Positions 45,445 through 54,694 of a DNA stretch of 64,000 nt are shown here, in pieces. Position numbers and translations under genes: made by a program. Below the pieces are notes generated by a model. That model did no database searches. It had not been told where the DNA came from and saw nothing but the letters and a program-made list of their open reading frames with translations. The DNA comes from Winogradskyella pelagia. GTDB taxonomy: Bacteria; Bacteroidota; Bacteroidia; Flavobacteriales; Flavobacteriaceae. The DNA lies in assembly GCF_017581965.1 (NCBI RefSeq), contig NZ_JAGEVF010000010.1, positions 87,284 through 151,283 of the forward strand. The letters run 5' to 3'. How positions within the stretch are numbered: the stretch's first letter is position 1; the number at the start of each line of letters is the position of its first letter.

Positions 45445-45452
45445 TAACTTTG
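45445..45452 (+). promoter_or_regulatory. Putative -7 box for the OmpA-family gene
   Basis: TAACTTTG matches TAnnTTTG and ends 36 bases before the ATG at 45489. Confidence 0.5.
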
Positions 45453-45488
45453 AGTAGTTTTTATTAACTGTTAAACCTAAAATAAATT

Positions 45489-46346
45489 ATGAAAAAATTG
45501 ATAGTACTAAGCGTTTGTTCTATGGTGCTTTTAGCATCTTGCGTGTCTAAAAAAGAGTACGCAGCGCTTGAAGCAAGACAACAAGAAACGCAAGATTTAC
45601 TAAATAGCGCTACCGTAAAATTAAATAAGTGTCTTTCTGATGCCGCCGCAGCAAATGCAAGAGTAGAGACTATGAAAGATCAATTAGCTGATATGCGTAG
45701 AAGTAACGAAGCTCTGATAAAAAACTCTCAGGATATGACAGAGCTTACTACTCAAGGAGCAAAGAACATTGAATCAACTTTAGAGAGTCTCAAAGAGAGT
45801 AACTTAAAAATAGCACGCTTACAAGACGCATTATCTAGAAAGGATAGCGTAACATTAGCACTTGTTACAAGCCTAAAGAAAGAAGTTGGTATCAATGACC
45901 CAGATATTGAAGTCAACGTAGAGAAAGGTGTAGTTTTTATCTCGATTGCTGACAAACTCTTATTCAAAAGTGGTAGTTATAATGTAACTACCCGAGCTAA
46001 AGAAGTGTTAGGTAAAGTGGCTACAGTAATCAAAGGAAAGCCAAATTTTGAAGCTATGGTAGAGTCTCATACAGACAACGTTTCCTATAGTAAACCTCCA
46101 TTATTAGATAACTGGGATTTGAGTGTTAAAAGGGCGACATCTGTAGTTAGAGTTCTTGAAGACCTAGACGTAAATCCCGAAAAATTAATTGCTGCTGGTC
46201 GTAGCTCTTATGTACCCTTAGTTCCAAATGATACTGCAGCAAATAGAGCTAAAAACAGAAGAACAAGAATTATCGTTTTGCCTAAGATTGATGAGTTTTA
46301 TGAAATGATAGAAGAAGAAATGAAAAATCTAGCTGAAGGAAACTAG
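45489..46346 (+). CDS. OmpA-family lipoprotein
   Basis: A 285-residue protein. Lipobox LLASC puts the lipidated cysteine at 18. Residues about 22-120 form a coiled coil. Residues about 150-275 form the OmpA-C peptidoglycan-binding domain (FKSGSYNVTTRAKEVL, VESHTDN, NWDLSVKRATSVVRVL, NRRTRI). The NWDLS and RRT segments contain the Asp and Arg that bind diaminopimelate. It links the outer membrane to the cell wall. Followed by a terminator. Confidence 0.92.
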   Translation: MKKLIVLSVCSMVLLASCVSKKEYAALEARQQETQDLLNSATVKLNKCLSDAAAANARVETMKDQLADMRRSNEALIKNSQDMTELTTQGAKNIESTLESLKESNLKIARLQDALSRKDSVTLALVTSLKKEVGINDPDIEVNVEKGVVFISIADKLLFKSGSYNVTTRAKEVLGKVATVIKGKPNFEAMVESHTDNVSYSKPPLLDNWDLSVKRATSVVRVLEDLDVNPEKLIAAGRSSYVPLVPNDTAANRAKNRRTRIIVLPKIDEFYEMIEEEMKNLAEGN

Positions 46347-46363
46347 GTCCTGGCCATATAAAT

Positions 46364-46396
46364 AAAAAACCAAGGCAATTTGCCTTGGTTTTTTTT
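46364..46396. terminator. Intrinsic terminator after the OmpA-family gene, shared with the convergent VWA gene
   Basis: CCAAGGC (46370-46376) pairs with GCCTTGG (46382-46388) with an A run before and a T run after. Confidence 0.85.
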
Positions 46397-46401
46397 TAAC
46401 A

Positions 46402-48441
46402 TTATTGTAAGTTCTGATGGGATTTAATTAACCTAATAAACTCCGAACGATATCCATTTTCATCTTTACCTCTGCCCTTTTTTGCTAAATCAACAACCAA
46501 TTCTATAGACGTATTATTAAAGTATTTAGATTTTCTTAAATGCATTCCAAATAAAGCAACAGCTGAAGCAAAGTTCATATCTGCTGAAGGCTCACTTATG
46601 TTTGTGTTTTGTACATGCACCATTTCAATGCTCTTTGTAGCGTCTGGCTTTTTGTATCTAAACTTTACAGTAAATAGCTCATCTAAATACTTATCGCTTG
46701 ACCTATTGTCCGTATATTTTAAATTTGAAACGGCTTTAACATAATCCGTTATAATACCCACAGGCACAACCTCATATAATGCTGTTACGGTATGTCCGCT
46801 TCCCAATTCTCCAGCGTCAATGGTGTCGTCAATAAAATCTTCATCGTTTAGCAATCTGTTTTCATAACCAATAAGCCTGTAGGCTTGCACCTTATTAGGA
46901 TTAAATTCTACTTGAATCTTAACATCTTTGGCTATAGTGTACAGGGTGCCACCAAACTCTTTGCCAAATACTTTTTGGGCCTCTTGCATAGTATCTATAT
47001 AAGCGTGGTTGCCATTACCCTTGTCCGCAAGAACTTCAAGTTTTGAATCCTTATAATTGCCCATACCAAATCCAAGGACTGACAAAAACACACCAGATTT
47101 GCGTTTTTCTTCAATAAGCTCTTCCATAGCGGTATCACTTGAAGCGCCTACATTAAAATCGCCATCAGTCGCTAAAATAACCCTGTTATTACCGTTCTTT
47201 TTAAAGTTTTCTTGAGCTAATTTATAAGCTAACTCAATACCAGCACCACCAGCGGTAGAACCTCCAGCTCTTAAATTGTTAAGCGTACTAAGTATTTTCT
47301 CTTTATTATTACCAGATGTAGGCTCTAAAACAAGACCTGCAGCACCAGCATAAACAACAATTGAGACGTTATCTTGTTCTCGTAATTGATTAACCAACAA
47401 TTTAAAGGCCGATTTTAAAAGTGGTAATTTATTTGGGCTGCCCATGGAACCAGACACATCAATTAAAAATGTAAGGTTAGACGGTGGTAATTTAGTATTG
47501 TCATAAGACTTACCCTGTAAACCGATCCTAACCAACTGTGTATCCTTATGCCAAGGCGTATTTACCACCTCGGTATTTATGGAAAAGGGATGCTTATCTA
47601 TGGGCTGCGGATACTTGTAGTTAAAGTAATTAATCATTTCTTCAATTTTTACAGCATTAGGATTTATAGCCTGACCATTGTTTATTAAACGTCTTATATT
47701 ACTATAAGAGGCCTTATCTACATCAATTGAAAACGTAGATAATGGTGAATTTTGAGTGTGTTTAAATTCATTTTCTTGAATCTTACTATATGCTTCATTG
47801 AGAAAATCTGACACTAAGCCAAAATCAACATCGCCGCGCTTTCCTCTTGTAGTTGCGCAAACAACACCTATTTTACCTTCATATCCAAAGGTCTTTCTAC
47901 CTTGTTCAGCATCTAAAATTTCTAAACTTCTTACTTTTTTGGTTTTTAAGTTATTAAATTTTTCTTCTGAAATTGGTTCACCGTTGAGCACGTATAACGG
48001 TTTAGAAATATCTTGAGCTTCTGAAATCGACCCACTCTCCTTAATTTTTCTTGGATTTATGACTAATCGCTCTGACATTTTAATATTCATCTGTCGACTT
48101 CTATAATTAGGACCTGTTGTATAACCAGTAACAACCACTTCTTCTAATCTGGCATCAGGTTCCAAAGCAACATCATACCTGTTGGGATTACCAATTGTAA
48201 TTTGTGCTGTTTTTAAACCAACATATGATATTTCCAAAATATCTCCTAAATGCACATTGAATTTATAGTTCCCGTCAAAATCTGTTTGAGTTCCGTTTGA
48301 AGTACCTTTTATGGTTACGTTAGCTCCTGGTAATGGTAAGCCATCCGATGCCATGGTAACTTTTCCTGTAATTTCCTTTTGTTGACTGTGTATAGACAAG
48401 CTCAACACAGTGAATATCAATAATAGATTGATTGTTTTCAT
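46402..48441 (-). CDS. VWA-domain protein with CarboxypepD_reg-like N-terminus and YfbK-type C-terminus
   Basis: A 679-residue exported protein. Signal peptide about 1-20 (SIHSQ). Residues about 22-95 form a carboxypeptidase-regulatory-like beta-sandwich. Residues about 95-200 resemble the plug region of TonB-dependent receptors (EVVVTGYTTG, LEILDAEQGRKTFGYEG). Residues about 230-300 and 500-679 resemble the YfbK regions. The VWA domain (about 322-495) carries an intact MIDAS (Asp328, Ser330, Ser332 in DVSGSMG). It probably binds a metal and a protein partner in the periplasm or outer membrane. Function unknown. Confidence 0.85.
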   Translation of the reverse strand: MKTINLLLIFTVLSLSIHSQQKEITGKVTMASDGLPLPGANVTIKGTSNGTQTDFDGNYKFNVHLGDILEISYVGLKTAQITIGNPNRYDVALEPDARLEEVVVTGYTTGPNYRSRQMNIKMSERLVINPRKIKESGSISEAQDISKPLYVLNGEPISEEKFNNLKTKKVRSLEILDAEQGRKTFGYEGKIGVVCATTRGKRGDVDFGLVSDFLNEAYSKIQENEFKHTQNSPLSTFSIDVDKASYSNIRRLINNGQAINPNAVKIEEMINYFNYKYPQPIDKHPFSINTEVVNTPWHKDTQLVRIGLQGKSYDNTKLPPSNLTFLIDVSGSMGSPNKLPLLKSAFKLLVNQLREQDNVSIVVYAGAAGLVLEPTSGNNKEKILSTLNNLRAGGSTAGGAGIELAYKLAQENFKKNGNNRVILATDGDFNVGASSDTAMEELIEEKRKSGVFLSVLGFGMGNYKDSKLEVLADKGNGNHAYIDTMQEAQKVFGKEFGGTLYTIAKDVKIQVEFNPNKVQAYRLIGYENRLLNDEDFIDDTIDAGELGSGHTVTALYEVVPVGIITDYVKAVSNLKYTDNRSSDKYLDELFTVKFRYKKPDATKSIEMVHVQNTNISEPSADMNFASAVALFGMHLRKSKYFNNTSIELVVDLAKKGRGKDENGYRSEFIRLIKSHQNLQ

Positions 48442-48465
48442 AATGTTTGTTTTTAATAATTTGTT

Positions 48466-49068
48466 TTAATCTTTAATGACTTTAATAATCTCTGGCAAAA
48501 GCGCAATAGCCGTTAAGACGACGGCATTACCTCCTCCTTTTGTTTTTGGTTGGGTTGCAGTAAAGTTTTGTGTATTTACAGGAGGCTTTCCATTGGGATT
48601 TCTAACCAAAACAACATAATTCTGTCCTTCTTCTAAGTAGCTCTCCTTAGCCAGTTGGTAAGCCAATTCAATACCATCAGCGATATTATCATCTGGTCTA
48701 ATGTTAGGGCTTTCAATACTACTAAGCAGTAACTTAATATTTGAAGCTTGAGTGTTTTGAAGTATTATACCATTTTGCCTTCCATAGCAAACAATGGTTA
48801 TATAATCTTTGCTGTTGAGCTTTTCGGATAGGAATTTAATTCCGTGCTTTAATACTGTTTTATCTTCCGTATTAAAGAATGAATTATGGGTTTCAAATAG
48901 AAATGTAAGATTTTGTGGAGCTACAGTGTCTGAGACCTTTGTTGTATGATTAACCACATAATTAATAAAATTATCAATGGTAATAGATTTCGTTTCAATG
49001 TTTTGTTCTTGAGCTCTCACCAATAAAATTGAACTCAATGAAAAAAGAATGGTTAATAGCGTTTTCAT
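48466..49068 (-). CDS. VWA-like secreted protein with degenerate metal site
   Basis: A 200-residue protein from the ATG at 49068 (a GTG one codon upstream is possible). Signal peptide about 1-19. The central part repeats the VWA pattern of the neighbour (NLTFLFETHNSF compared with NLTFLIDVSGSM, and GIELAYQLAKE compared with GIELAYKLAQE), so it is probably a paralogue. The metal-site Asp and first Ser are replaced (Glu59 and His61), so MIDAS binding is probably lost. A hydrophobic C-terminus (about 180-195). It lies 24 bases upstream of the larger VWA gene on the same strand. Confidence 0.75.
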   Translation of the reverse strand: MKTLLTILFSLSSILLVRAQEQNIETKSITIDNFINYVVNHTTKVSDTVAPQNLTFLFETHNSFFNTEDKTVLKHGIKFLSEKLNSKDYITIVCYGRQNGIILQNTQASNIKLLLSSIESPNIRPDDNIADGIELAYQLAKESYLEEGQNYVVLVRNPNGKPPVNTQNFTATQPKTKGGGNAVVLTAIALLPEIIKVIKD

Positions 49069-49119
49069 CACTGTAGTGTTTAAAGTTTATATAAAACTAT
49101 AAACCACTATGCCGACAAA

Positions 49120-49152
49120 AAAAGGCTATTGAGTGAAAAGGCTATTTGAGTG
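49120..49152. repeat. Tandem duplication of a 16-17-base unit
   Basis: AAAAGGCTATTGAGTG (49120-49135) is followed at once by AAAAGGCTATTTGAGTG (49136-49152), one base longer. It lies in the gap between menE and the VWA-like gene and is probably a slippage product. Confidence 0.6.
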
Positions 49153-49158
49153 AGTTAA

Positions 49159-50241
49159 CTACTTAAGAGCTTTGGAAATGGTCTTTTTACGTTGTATTTT
49201 ACCATTTATGGTTTCCACAAATTTGTCAATGGCATACACTTTTTTTGGGACGTCAAAACGCGTAAGCCCTTTTAAGTGCTTAATTCTGTTGTGAATACTT
49301 TCTATAGAATCTCTTGGATTTTCAACAATTAATATCAGCCGCTCACCTAACTCATCGTCTGGTTGCCCTGCTACGATAAAACGCTCATCTATGACTGAGT
49401 GTAATTTCTCTTCGATTTGTTCAGGAAAAAGTTTAACACCACCAGAGTTAATAACATTATCGTATCGTCCAAGCAAATTAAAACTGGCTTTAGATTTTAA
49501 ATCAACTACATCATTAGTTATTAATTCTTCATCAACCAATTTTGAGGCATTAATAATGAGGCAACCTCGCTTATCTTGACTAAAGGTAACGTTTGGCAGC
49601 GCCCTAAATAATGGTTCTCCCTTAGAAACTTTAGATTGAAGCTGTCTTACCGCAACATGTGTAACCGTCTCAGTCATGCCATAGGTTTCAAATACCTTTG
49701 AATTACATAATTTAATATCATCTAACAACGGCTCTGTAATCTTTGCGCCACCGACTATTATTGTTTTAATATTTTGAGTATACTTAATGGTATGACTCAA
49801 TTGCAAAGGAATCATGGCACAAAAATCGTACTCCTTTTCGTAATCGAATATTGGATGGCTACTAGGTTCAACACAATCTATCTCCAATCCTAGAATCATA
49901 GCTCTTACTAACATCATCTTTCCGGCAATGTAATGACTCGGTAAGCAGTCTATTGCTGTATTTCCAGGCTCTAAACCAAAAAAATCTCCCGTTGCAATGG
50001 CAGAATTAACCATAGCTTGTTTCTTTAACCTAACAGCTTTCGGTTGTCCAGTAGAACCCGATGTATTCACTACTAAATAATCATCATCATTTAACCAATC
50101 AATCAAAAAGTTACCTGTCGTCTTTTCGTACGTTTCACCTTCCTTAATTAGACTATAAGCAACCTCTTTTAAATCTTCGTGACTGAAATGAAGACCATTG
50201 AACTTAAACCGGTTGTGAATTTTATTATACTGAGGTGTCAT
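49159..50241 (-). CDS. menE: o-Succinylbenzoate-CoA ligase
   Basis: A 360-residue adenylate-forming enzyme, shorter than most MenE (450-480) but typical of Bacteroidota. The A3 motif NTSGSTGQPKA lies near 77, the adenylate-binding FETYGMTET near 190, LGRYDNVINSGG near 255 is the hinge, and the catalytic Lys is in NGKIQRKK near 352. It activates o-succinylbenzoate with CoA in menaquinone synthesis. Only one base separates it from the CPBP protease gene; menC lies further upstream on the same strand. Confidence 0.85.
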   Translation of the reverse strand: MTPQYNKIHNRFKFNGLHFSHEDLKEVAYSLIKEGETYEKTTGNFLIDWLNDDDYLVVNTSGSTGQPKAVRLKKQAMVNSAIATGDFFGLEPGNTAIDCLPSHYIAGKMMLVRAMILGLEIDCVEPSSHPIFDYEKEYDFCAMIPLQLSHTIKYTQNIKTIIVGGAKITEPLLDDIKLCNSKVFETYGMTETVTHVAVRQLQSKVSKGEPLFRALPNVTFSQDKRGCLIINASKLVDEELITNDVVDLKSKASFNLLGRYDNVINSGGVKLFPEQIEEKLHSVIDERFIVAGQPDDELGERLILIVENPRDSIESIHNRIKHLKGLTRFDVPKKVYAIDKFVETINGKIQRKKTISKALK

Positions 50242-50242
50242 A

Positions 50243-51178
50243 CTATTCTATGATTTTATAATTCTCTTGAACAGGTTCTTTCACTTTACCCGTTAAACGC
50301 TCCTTCCAATCACTCCATTTATAGCGCTTTGCTAATATCCAAAGCATAATTGGGTATATAACGAGAACAGGAACCAATAAGTCAGAAACTAAGCCCATAG
50401 TAGGATCGGCCGTGCTTTTAAAAATAGCATCGGTTTGCAAAGCAGTCCAATCTGCTGTTACCAAAAGTGAACCAATTAAATTATTACCCAAATGGAAGCC
50501 TAAAGCCAATTCAAGTCCGTCATCCATTAAGGTCATTATGCCTAACAAGAAACCGGTACCGATATAGAAAATCATCATTTTAAAGAAACCGATATTGGCA
50601 ACTTCTGGATTAGCACTATGGGCAATTCCAAATAAAACAGATGTTAAAACAAGGGGAAACCACTTATTCTTAACTATAACCCCTATATGCTGCATTAGAA
50701 ATCCTCTAAACAGATACTCTTCTAAACCTATCTGAAATGGGAATAAAATAATACCTATTAAAAATAAAATAGCAAATTTACCTAGGTTAAATTGAAATAT
50801 AAGTTCAGAAGAATCAACGGAATAACCTATTAAGAATGAGCCCACAGTAAATATTGTAATCATCATAAAGGCAAAAAATACGCGTCCTAAATCTACCTTA
50901 GCCCTAACGGTTGTAAGAGATAATATACTACGCTCATGCATATACCTTACCAATAAAAACAAAAGACCTAATAAAGGCACAAAAAGCACCAAGTTTACAA
51001 ATAAGGAGACACTATTGGGCATTTGCTTCATTAAATCGTATGCTGCATCTAACTCCGATGGATCTGTTGTTAAGTAGAATATAAAATTGAATAGAAAAAC
51101 ACCTCCAACTAGAAATGCAGTGATTAAAACCATCCAAATTTCTCGTCTTCCTTTATAGGCTAATTGTATATAATTCAT
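50243..51178 (-). CDS. CPBP-family intramembrane metalloprotease
   Basis: A 311-residue protein with about 8 membrane helices. The CPBP/Abi motifs are present: Glu153-Glu154 with Arg158 in EEYLFRG, His187 in FGIAHSAN, and a histidine near 234 in FHLGNN. Its ATG overlaps the menC stop (ATGA), and its stop lies one base from menE, so it is embedded between two menaquinone genes. It may process prenylated or membrane substrates; no target is known. Confidence 0.85.
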   Translation of the reverse strand: MNYIQLAYKGRREIWMVLITAFLVGGVFLFNFIFYLTTDPSELDAAYDLMKQMPNSVSLFVNLVLFVPLLGLLFLLVRYMHERSILSLTTVRAKVDLGRVFFAFMMITIFTVGSFLIGYSVDSSELIFQFNLGKFAILFLIGIILFPFQIGLEEYLFRGFLMQHIGVIVKNKWFPLVLTSVLFGIAHSANPEVANIGFFKMMIFYIGTGFLLGIMTLMDDGLELALGFHLGNNLIGSLLVTADWTALQTDAIFKSTADPTMGLVSDLLVPVLVIYPIMLWILAKRYKWSDWKERLTGKVKEPVQENYKIIE

Positions 51179-52215
51179 TTACTAAGATTAAAATTCCATG
51201 TTTTATTAATATCGTATTGCAAAGTACCATTTTTTACTGTTAATGGCGAATCGAAATTATTGGTAAACAACCCACCTGTACCTAAGCCCTGAGGCATTGT
51301 GTTTTTTAGGGTATAGGTCCATTGGGCAATAGCATTTAGTCCAATATTACTTTCTAAAGCACTAGTAATCCACCATTTAATATTAAGACTTTCAGAGATA
51401 TCAATCCATTCTGAACTTCCTCGGTAGCCACCTATTAAGCTTGGCTTAAGAATGATGTATTGTGGTTTAATTTTTTCTAAAAGCCTTAGCTTGGTTTTAA
51501 CATCAAACACTCCTATCAATTCTTCATCTAAAGCAATAGGCAAAGGTGTATTTTCGCACAGCTCTGCCATAGCATTAAACTGTTTGGGCTGGATAGGCTG
51601 TTCAATGGAATGTAAACTGTATTCCGATAATAAATTAAGTTTTTCTAGAGCTTCATTGGGTTTAAAAGCTCCATTAGCATCAACACGTAATTCAATGTCA
51701 GAAACAGAAAACTCCTTTCGGATTGATTTAAGTATATCCAATTCTGCTTTAAAATCTATAGCTCCGATTTTTAATTTTATACAATCAAAGCCAGCTTCAA
51801 TTTTTTCTTTGATTTGCCGGCGCATAAAGGCTTCATCTCCCATCCACACTAAACCATTGATGTTAATACAATCAAATCCTTTTGTAAAGGCTGAAGGGAA
51901 TAAGCTAAAAGGACTCTGAGCGCTAAGAGATTTAAAAGCCATCTCTAATCCGAATTGAATACTTGGCCATTCCATCAACTCATCTCGAAGCTTCTCATAA
52001 CCTAAATCTATATTATTACACACCCAAATTAGTTTATCTTCATAACCATCTCTGTCATCTACAGATAAGCCCTTCAATAAACCACACTCACCTATTCCAA
52101 TTTGGTCATTTTCTTTAAGTACAATAAACCATGTCTCCTTGGATATCATAACACCTCTAGAGGTCCCACTTGGTCTTTTAAAATTGAGAATATAACGTTG
52201 GTAGGTTGCTTTCAT
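51175..52215 (-). CDS. menC: o-Succinylbenzoate synthase
   Basis: A 346-residue enolase-superfamily enzyme that dehydrates SHCHC to o-succinylbenzoate. The catalytic Lys pair motif CIKLKIGA, the metal ligands in RVDANGAF, EQPI and LDEE, and the second lysine region QYIILKPSLIGG are all present. I chose the ATG at 52215 (MKATYQRY); an upstream in-frame start at 52227 adds four residues. Its stop overlaps the CPBP gene. Confidence 0.87.
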   Translation of the reverse strand: MKATYQRYILNFKRPSGTSRGVMISKETWFIVLKENDQIGIGECGLLKGLSVDDRDGYEDKLIWVCNNIDLGYEKLRDELMEWPSIQFGLEMAFKSLSAQSPFSLFPSAFTKGFDCININGLVWMGDEAFMRRQIKEKIEAGFDCIKLKIGAIDFKAELDILKSIRKEFSVSDIELRVDANGAFKPNEALEKLNLLSEYSLHSIEQPIQPKQFNAMAELCENTPLPIALDEELIGVFDVKTKLRLLEKIKPQYIILKPSLIGGYRGSSEWIDISESLNIKWWITSALESNIGLNAIAQWTYTLKNTMPQGLGTGGLFTNNFDSPLTVKNGTLQYDINKTWNFNLSK

Positions 52216-52274
52216 AATCGATATCAAAATTACTTAATTAAATTTGTATTTTAGGTCACTGATATTTTAAGATT

Positions 52275-53186
52275 ATGCCAAATTTCCCTAACATAATTCT
52301 TTACGCTATTCCATTTTTTATTGTGGCTATGCTGTTAGAACTATATGCTACCACACGAGAGAATTATAAGGCGGTAAAAGGTTATGAACCAAAGGATGCG
52401 TTCTCCTCCATTGCAATGGGCTTAGGGAATGTGATATTAGGTTTTGGCTCCAAGGCATTAGTGTTATTAGCCCTATTTTGGGTTTATGATAATTTTAGAA
52501 TTTTTACAATCCCTATTGAATGGTGGTCCTTCATTCTAATTTTCTTTGCAGATGATTTCTCTTATTATTGGTTTCATCGTATTTCTCACGAATGTCGTTT
52601 GTTTTGGGCATCTCACGTAGTGCATCACTCTTCACAACATTATAATCTTAGCACAGCATTACGCCAAACTTGGTCTGGAGGATTCTACACGTTCATTTTT
52701 TGGCTATGGTTGCCATTACTCGGGTTTCATCCTGCAATGATATTGTTGCAAATGAGTATTAGTTTATTGTATCAATTCTGGATTCATACAGAAGCGATTG
52801 ATAAAATGCCATCTTGGTTTGAGGCTGTTTTCAACACACCGTCTCATCATCGCGTTCATCATGGAAGCAACCCTATTTACTTAGATAGAAATCATGCAGG
52901 TATATTGATTATTTGGGATAAGATTTTTAACACTTTTCAACCAGAGATAAAGGAAGAAAAAGTGGTTTACGGTCTCGTGAAAAATATCAATACATACAAC
53001 CCTATAAAAATTGCTTTTATTGAATGGTGGTATATGTTTAGAGATGCTTTTTTAGGCAAAAAATCCATCAAGGAAAGGTTTAATTACCTCATTAAACCTC
53101 CAGGTTGGCGGCATGATGGCCAAGGCAAAATTAGCTCAGATTTGAGAACAGAATGGTTGTCTAGTAAAGAACAAAAGACTTCCTAA
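52275..53186 (+). CDS. Sterol desaturase / fatty acid hydroxylase superfamily protein
   Basis: A 303-residue membrane di-iron enzyme. Membrane helices lie at about 5-25, 50-75, 85-100 and 145-175. Histidine clusters: HRISH, HVVHHSSQHYN and HHRVHHGSN, which together give the eight-histidine di-iron centre. It probably hydroxylates or desaturates a lipid. It is followed one base later by an SDR gene, and the pair is inserted on the opposite strand between menC and the UPF0173 gene. Confidence 0.87.
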   Translation: MPNFPNIILYAIPFFIVAMLLELYATTRENYKAVKGYEPKDAFSSIAMGLGNVILGFGSKALVLLALFWVYDNFRIFTIPIEWWSFILIFFADDFSYYWFHRISHECRLFWASHVVHHSSQHYNLSTALRQTWSGGFYTFIFWLWLPLLGFHPAMILLQMSISLLYQFWIHTEAIDKMPSWFEAVFNTPSHHRVHHGSNPIYLDRNHAGILIIWDKIFNTFQPEIKEEKVVYGLVKNINTYNPIKIAFIEWWYMFRDAFLGKKSIKERFNYLIKPPGWRHDGQGKISSDLRTEWLSSKEQKTS

Positions 53187-53187
53187 A

Positions 53188-53982
53188 ATGACATATTACA
53201 AGCATAAAGTTATTTGGATTACAGGAGCATCTTCTGGTATTGGTAAAGAGCTAGCATTACAACTTTCTGAAATTAACTGTAAATTAATTCTATCCTCCAG
53301 ACGAGAAAATGAATTGCAAAAAGTAAAGGATTTGTGCACTAATCCTAATAATATAAGTGTAATTCCGCTGGATTTAGCTGAACATGACTCCATGGCTTCT
53401 CTTGTAGATAGAGCTATTGCGGAGTTTGGCAAAGTAGATATTCTAATTAATAATGGTGGTATAAGTCAACGTTCACCAATCATCGAAACCACTCTAGAGG
53501 TAGACCGCCAACTCATGGAAGTTGATTATTTAGGAACCGTAGCACTTAGTAAAGCAATTTTACCTTTTTTTGTGAAACAGCAATCTGGACATTACGTAGT
53601 TGTTACAAGCCTAATGGGTAAGTTTAGTTCGCCATTTCGTTCTGCCTATTGCGGTGCAAAACATGCCTTACACGGTTTTTTTGATGCATTGCGATTAGAA
53701 CACGATAAGGACAATATAAAGGTAACCATGATTTGTCCTGGTTTTGTTAATACCAATGTAGCGCGGAATGCCCTAACAGCAGATGGTCGTCCACAAGGCT
53801 TTCAGGATGAAAAGACCCAGAACGGATTAAAAGTAAATACATTTGCTAGCCGAATGCTAAAAGCCATCTCAAAACGAAAGTTTGAAGCTTATATAGGAAA
53901 ATTTGAAATATTTGGTGTATTTATTAAACGTATATCACCTAGACTTCTGCATTACATGGTAATGCGAAGTAAAGTGAGATAA
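53188..53982 (+). CDS. Short-chain dehydrogenase/reductase
   Basis: A 264-residue SDR with GASSGIGKE (NAD(P)-binding) near 11, NNGGIS (the NNAG equivalent) near 87, the catalytic Ser in VVTSLMG, and Tyr-x-x-x-Lys in AYCGAKH near 152. It resembles DHRS7B-type acyl or keto-lipid reductases. Coupled to the fatty acid hydroxylase-like gene, it probably reduces a keto-lipid. Its stop abuts the convergent UPF0173 gene. Confidence 0.88.
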   Translation: MTYYKHKVIWITGASSGIGKELALQLSEINCKLILSSRRENELQKVKDLCTNPNNISVIPLDLAEHDSMASLVDRAIAEFGKVDILINNGGISQRSPIIETTLEVDRQLMEVDYLGTVALSKAILPFFVKQQSGHYVVVTSLMGKFSSPFRSAYCGAKHALHGFFDALRLEHDKDNIKVTMICPGFVNTNVARNALTADGRPQGFQDEKTQNGLKVNTFASRMLKAISKRKFEAYIGKFEIFGVFIKRISPRLLHYMVMRSKVR

Positions 53983-54657
53983 CTAAACATCCATACTCGC
54001 ACCAATTTCCAATAAAATCAAGCGTTTTAGTTTAGAATCGAATTTTGCTTTAGCCCTTGGCTTATCAATTTCAATGTACCCAAACGTATCATAATGTACA
54101 CCTAAAACACGATCACAATCTACATATCTCGCTGCTTGAATGGCATCCTCTACTCCCATAGTAAAGTTATCTCCGATTGGTAGAACAGCTAAATCTAAAT
54201 CGAATTGCTTTCTTATTAGACGCATGTCATAGGTGAGAGCAGTATCTCCGGCTATGTAAATCGTTTTTTCAGATTCAATTATAAATCCACCTGGTTGACC
54301 TCCGTAGCTTCCATCAGGAAAAGAAGAGGTATGTACAGCATTAACGTATTTTACTTTACCAAAATCAAATTGCCAGGCTCCGCCATGATTCATAGGATGA
54401 CCTTTTAACCCTAATTTTTGATAGTGAACAACAATCTCATAATTAGAAACAATTACGGCACCTGTTCGTTTTGCAATGGCTTCCACATCCAAGGTATGAT
54501 CTTGATGTGCGTGAGTCACTAATATATAATCTGCCTTTAAGCTGTCAATATCAATATGAGATGCCTTTTCATTGCCAGTAATGAAGGGATCTACCAGAAT
54601 ATTTATATCCTTAATTTGAATACCTAAACAAGCATGACCGTAATATGTTATTTTCAT
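53983..54657 (-). CDS. UPF0173-type metal-dependent hydrolase (metallo-beta-lactamase fold)
   Basis: A 224-residue protein. The metal motif HAHQDH is at 49-54 (His49, His51, Asp53, His54), further ligands are in NHGG, AGDTA and GVHYDTFG. This is the UPF0173/YtkL-like family, substrate unknown. It lies 37 bases downstream of menA on the same strand and may be co-transcribed with it. Confidence 0.87.
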   Translation of the reverse strand: MKITYYGHACLGIQIKDINILVDPFITGNEKASHIDIDSLKADYILVTHAHQDHTLDVEAIAKRTGAVIVSNYEIVVHYQKLGLKGHPMNHGGAWQFDFGKVKYVNAVHTSSFPDGSYGGQPGGFIIESEKTIYIAGDTALTYDMRLIRKQFDLDLAVLPIGDNFTMGVEDAIQAARYVDCDRVLGVHYDTFGYIEIDKPRAKAKFDSKLKRLILLEIGASMDV

Positions 54658-54694
54658 GATAAATGTTTTTAAATCTTATTATAGTTGACTAAAA

